Shown here piece by piece: positions 61,533 through 64,000 of a DNA stretch of 64,000 bases (positions within the stretch are counted from its first letter, which is position 1; each line of letters begins with the position of its first letter). Below the pieces are notes generated by a model. That model was given only the letters and a program-made list of their open reading frames with translations. It ran no database searches and was not told where the DNA came from. Source of the DNA: Myroides sp. WP-1 (GTDB taxonomy: Bacteria > Bacteroidota > Bacteroidia > Flavobacteriales > Flavobacteriaceae); the NCBI RefSeq assembly GCF_014145635.1, contig NZ_JACHTC010000014.1, positions 26,750 through 90,749 of the forward strand. The letters are read 5' to 3'. The position numbers and the translations under genes were made by a program.

Positions 61533-61649
61533 TTAATATTGTTTATAGGCAACATATGCACCGATACATATACCCATAAGAAACAGTTTAAAAGCAAAAC
61601 GAATGCTATCCTGTTTACCACTAGAGGTTTGTTCTATTTTCATTTTCAT
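61533..61649 (-). CDS. 38-aa single-pass membrane peptide
   Basis: MKMKIEQTSSGKQDSIR followed by a hydrophobic helix FAFKLFLMGICIGAYVAY, ending KQY. It starts 18 bp after the preceding membrane-protein stop on the same strand and ends 5 bp before a terminator, so it looks like the last gene of the sigma-factor operon. I do not recognise it. It could be a small regulator of the membrane protein or a sigma partner; this is an inference from position only. Confidence 0.6.
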   Translation of the reverse strand: MKMKIEQTSSGKQDSIRFAFKLFLMGICIGAYVAYKQY

Positions 61650-61667
61650 TACATATTTACGATACAA

Positions 61668-62270
61668 TTAATCCTCAGTTATCATTTTAAATTGATCTAA
61701 CGTTTCTTTTATTTGCTTGAGATAGCGTCCATACAGGCGTTTAATCCAATATTTACATACAAGAAATACGAATAGACAAAGACCAATAAGATAAATAATA
61801 AAATATACATTAGTAAATAGTCTTCCCATTTTATCCAATGAAAATCCTATAAAGAAAGGGATAAAGAAAATAACAAAAGGAGCGATGGAGCAACAGAAAT
61901 TCTCATACAGTTGAACGTACATACGTGTATGAAAATAAACCTCATACAAGCTATCTCTTGAATTCATCTCAAAAGTACTAGAAGTACGATAAAAAATCGC
62001 CATCTTTATAATATAGTAAAATGACACAAAGGCAAATAACAAGTAAACAACATAAAATAGCGATCTATTTTCTTCAGGTATAGTATAAAGTTGAGGAAAA
62101 AAAGCTATTCCAACAATACTTACAGATTGCAGCAAGATATCTTTCAATGCATTCTTGCGAATGCGATCCAATGGTAAACGATCTATAGACGAAACCAATG
62201 ATTCTTCAGTCAGTTTAGGTGTGCTAATTTCTTGTGACGCCCAAGATTTCTTTATATCATCAAAATTCAT
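61668..62270 (-). CDS. Membrane protein, candidate anti-sigma factor
   Basis: A 200-residue protein with a cytosolic N-terminus (MNFDDIKKSWASQEIST...), four hydrophobic segments and a basic end. Its start overlaps the sigma-factor stop by 11 bp, the usual place of an anti-sigma factor in Bacteroidota. No ZAS or FecR motif is visible. The role is inferred from context alone. Confidence 0.7.
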   Translation of the reverse strand: MNFDDIKKSWASQEISTPKLTEESLVSSIDRLPLDRIRKNALKDILLQSVSIVGIAFFPQLYTIPEENRSLFYVVYLLFAFVSFYYIIKMAIFYRTSSTFEMNSRDSLYEVYFHTRMYVQLYENFCCSIAPFVIFFIPFFIGFSLDKMGRLFTNVYFIIYLIGLCLFVFLVCKYWIKRLYGRYLKQIKETLDQFKMITED

Positions 62271-62772
62271 ATCCTTTACGCTTTATTATTTCTTGTAGTT
62301 TATTTTTTGTTCGATTCAATTTAACTCTAGCATTTCCTTCTGATATTCCGAGATTTTCACCAATTTCACTATGGGAAAATCCTTCCAAATACAAAAAGAT
62401 CAATGCTTTTTCAACGTCATTTAGTTCGTGAATAGCCTTGTATAGTAACTGTATTTGTTGTTCTGCGTCTGAATCCACTTCTTCATTGCGCAAATCATCT
62501 TGTCCTGCATCTAGTCTAAACGTAACCTTCGAACGCTTACTGTCCTTTTTAAAAAAAGTAATTGCTGTATTCAAACAAACACGATACATCCACGTGGAGA
62601 ATTGGCTATTACCCTTAAAACCACTATAGGACTTCCAAAGCTGACATACCATTTCCTGATATAAATCTTCTTGATCCGTCTTTTCGTCCATGTAGAGTTT
62701 GGCTATCTTAAACAAGATACCCTTATGATCATTTACTCGTTCTAAAAATTCTCTTTCTATATTGATCTGCAC
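62260..62772 (-). CDS. ECF-type sigma-70 factor
   Basis: A 170-residue protein: region 2 EDLYQEMVCQLWKSYSGFKGNSQFSTWMYRVCLNTAITFF and region 4 LNDVEKALIFLYLEGFSHSEIGENLGISEGNARVKLNRTKNKL. It drives an unknown regulon. Its gene is 6 bp after the TraB/GumN gene and overlaps the membrane protein that probably controls it. Confidence 0.93.
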   Translation of the reverse strand: MQINIEREFLERVNDHKGILFKIAKLYMDEKTDQEDLYQEMVCQLWKSYSGFKGNSQFSTWMYRVCLNTAITFFKKDSKRSKVTFRLDAGQDDLRNEEVDSDAEQQIQLLYKAIHELNDVEKALIFLYLEGFSHSEIGENLGISEGNARVKLNRTKNKLQEIIKRKGYEF

Positions 62773-62778
62773 AAAATC

Positions 62779-63630
62779 TTACTTTAAAACTGCTGTTACG
62801 GTAAATCCCTGGTCTCTCAACAACTGTATTACACCCTTTTCACCGGCTAAATGTCCAGCACCCACTGCAAAAAGCGTTGCCTGCTCCGGCATTTGATCAA
62901 CCATCTGAATTATCCATTTCTCATTTCGATCATCTAATAATTTCACCTTTCCTTCTTCAGACATAAACAAGGGATCCGTAGCTGACTGATACAATGCTTC
63001 AATATCTTCTTGCTGAAATGCCGTTGCCATATGATGATAATTTTCCTCAAAATCATCTTCTAGCTTTAATTGAGTTAAGATCTCTTTTGCAGTGTAGAAG
63101 GACGAAGTAATTTCTACTTGATCTTTAAAGTGTTCTAAACCACCAATTCTTTTATTTTGACGTACCCCTACCTCTAATACTTCCATGTCATATCCTTTTA
63201 CTTCACACGGAATAACTTTCATTGCCATCAAGCCCATTAATCCAATTGGAGCTAAATAATCTACTGTAGTTAGTGAAATATTGTACTTCTCCAACAATAA
63301 TTCTTTCAATTCAACTTGCTCGGCTTCATTTAATTGAGAGGATAGAGAAACGGATGAAAACATCAGTTCTTGCAAATTTTCCATTTCTTTAGGATCAGTA
63401 AGATTGACTTCTAAAACAATTTGATCCACATCTTGAATCGCCTTTTCTACCTTTTCTTGCAATTTCAAATCCGCTACACATACCATATGAAACGTACCTA
63501 ACAAATAAGAAGGTGACTTCAAGCCATTTCCCTGAATTTCCCAGAGAATAGATTTCTCCAGATTTTGTTGCGAAAAAACACTACTAAAAGAGAGTACAAA
63601 AAAGAAGGTAATAAGAAATAAACGGTTCAT
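62779..63630 (-). CDS. TraB/GumN family protein
   Basis: 283 residues from MNRLFLITFFFVLSFSSVFSQ (signal peptide, cleavage after SQ). It has the family marks: SPSYLLGTFHMVC near the start, QIVLEVNL, LAPIGLMGLMA, and the closing LFAVGAGHLAGEKGVIQLLRDQGFTV with the GxxH motif. Members are putative metalloproteases of the TIKI/GumN group. Here it leads the sigma-factor operon, so it may be part of a signal or of the regulon. Confidence 0.9.
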   Translation of the reverse strand: MNRLFLITFFFVLSFSSVFSQQNLEKSILWEIQGNGLKSPSYLLGTFHMVCVADLKLQEKVEKAIQDVDQIVLEVNLTDPKEMENLQELMFSSVSLSSQLNEAEQVELKELLLEKYNISLTTVDYLAPIGLMGLMAMKVIPCEVKGYDMEVLEVGVRQNKRIGGLEHFKDQVEITSSFYTAKEILTQLKLEDDFEENYHHMATAFQQEDIEALYQSATDPLFMSEEGKVKLLDDRNEKWIIQMVDQMPEQATLFAVGAGHLAGEKGVIQLLRDQGFTVTAVLK

Positions 63631-63783
63631 GTGCATTGTATTAATGTATGTTTAAAGAGTTAGTACACAAAATACAAAAACGTTACATTAAATAAGTGAG
63701 TTTTTTTTTGTTGTTTGTTCGTTGTTTGTTGAGAGGATTTTTCGATTAAAAACGTTCAACCGTATTTAGGGATGTTCAACTAG

Positions 63784-63839
63784 CAACCTACGACAAACAA
63801 CCTACGACAAACAACCTACGACAAACAACCTACGACAAA
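63784..63839. repeat. Tandem repeat, 4 copies of a 14-bp unit
   Basis: Four exact copies of CAACCTACGACAAA. The upstream block near 63707-63734 (TTGTTTGTTCGTTGTTTG) is partly complementary, so the region could fold into a long imperfect hairpin. Confidence 0.95.
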
Positions 63840-63864
63840 AAAAAAAAGCGAACTCTCGTTCGCC
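63835..63864 (-). terminator. Second terminator of the rRNA operon
   Basis: Minus strand: GCGAAC, GAGA loop, GTTCGC, then a run of at least ten Ts that continues into the 14-bp repeat block. Confidence 0.75.
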
Positions 63865-63902
63865 ACTGATCACAGTTAACAGTTCACTGATAACCAAAAA
63901 CA

Positions 63903-63936
63903 AAAAAGCCTGACTACTTACGTAATCAGGCTTTTC
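63903..63936 (-). terminator. First terminator of the rRNA operon
   Basis: Stem AAAAGCCTGA / TCAGGCTTTT with a 12-nt loop, directly after the 5S rRNA 3' end on the minus strand. Confidence 0.85.
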
Positions 63937-63941
63937 AAAAG

Positions 63942-64000
63942 AAGGGCGACGACATACTCTCCCACCTTACGGCAGTACCATCTGCGCTAGCGGGCTTAAC
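63942..64000 (-). rRNA. rrf: 5S ribosomal RNA, 3' part
   Basis: Read on the minus strand: GTTAAGCCCGCTAGCGC, GATGGTACTGCCGTAAGG, TGGGAGAGTATGTCGTCGCC. These are conserved 5S segments (helices IV, V and the 3' strand of helix I). About the 3' half of the gene is inside; the 5' part and the rest of the rRNA operon lie beyond the right edge. Confidence 0.93.

Larger units (their letters stand above)
63637..63941. other. Intergenic stretch with repeats and rRNA terminators
   Basis: Contains a TTGTTTG-rich block near 63707-63734, a 14-bp tandem repeat at 63784-63839, a GTTAAC cluster at 63871-63894 and two terminator hairpins after the 5S gene. No ORF or RNA gene of its own is supported. Confidence 0.75.

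Noticed and set aside
1..64000. Prophage, integrative element or insertion sequence
   Set aside because: No integrase, transposase, phage structural gene or flanking direct repeats found; tRNA genes have no adjacent att-like duplication that I can see.

Overview
The window looks like a chromosomal segment of a Flavobacteriaceae bacterium (phylum Bacteroidota). Evidence: AT-rich DNA; many genes preceded by the Bacteroidota promoter (TTG, 19-20 bp, TAnnTTTG); few Shine-Dalgarno sites; and typical flavobacterial neighbourhoods such as udk / ftsB-like / mutA and nusB / DUF1573 / yajC. A Myroides-like organism is my guess from the proteins, not something the sequence proves. I see no phage, IS element, CRISPR array or integrated plasmid.

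Layout. 1-13.9 kb is rich in export functions: a truncated lipoprotein, a fosmidomycin-resistance-type MFS pump, a MATE pump, a PPK2 kinase, a four-gene TolC/HlyD/ABC-permease operon without an ATPase, an ABC-F protein, and a DHA2 MFS pump divergent from an HxlR repressor. 13.9-16.2 kb holds trpB, alone, behind a complete-looking transcription attenuator: a 31-codon leader peptide with three consecutive Trp codons, an intrinsic terminator and a plausible antiterminator. 16.4-25 kb has an Uup-type ABC-F protein, a metallophosphoesterase, a LytTR-type two-component system whose sensor is split by a frameshift at a T6 tract, and an oligopeptide-binding lipoprotein. 25-33.3 kb has mtaB, small enzymes, a lytic transglycosylase, a 24-copy 8-bp minisatellite, a nitroreductase/HxlR pair with interlocked promoters, a PEBP protein and an AraC regulator.

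33.4-45.7 kb: three tRNAs (Arg, Pro, Ser) in one operon, a thiolase, an NlpC/P60 peptidase, a DEAD-box helicase, nhaA, a DUF4261 protein, lipA, GAPDH, and the nusB operon. 45.9-54.2 kb: udk, ftsB-like, and two methylmalonyl-CoA-mutase-like genes. The second of these has lost the cobalamin domain and key active-site residues. A second DEAD-box helicase, a SanA-like protein and feoAB follow; feoAB has a perfect palindrome between its promoter elements. 54.4-64 kb: recR, a sodium:solute symporter, a CoA-binding protein, an OmpW-like porin, a second MATE pump, a Zn/Cd-type P-ATPase with a His-rich N-terminus, a TraB/GumN - ECF sigma - membrane protein - 38-aa peptide operon, and the 3' end of a 5S rRNA gene whose operon runs off the right edge.

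The items most worth following up are the trpB attenuator, the cobalamin-less mutase pair, the split histidine-kinase sensor, the interlocked nitroreductase/HxlR promoters, the feoAB operator and the TraB/GumN-sigma operon. All functions come from reading motifs and from memory of families; no search was run.
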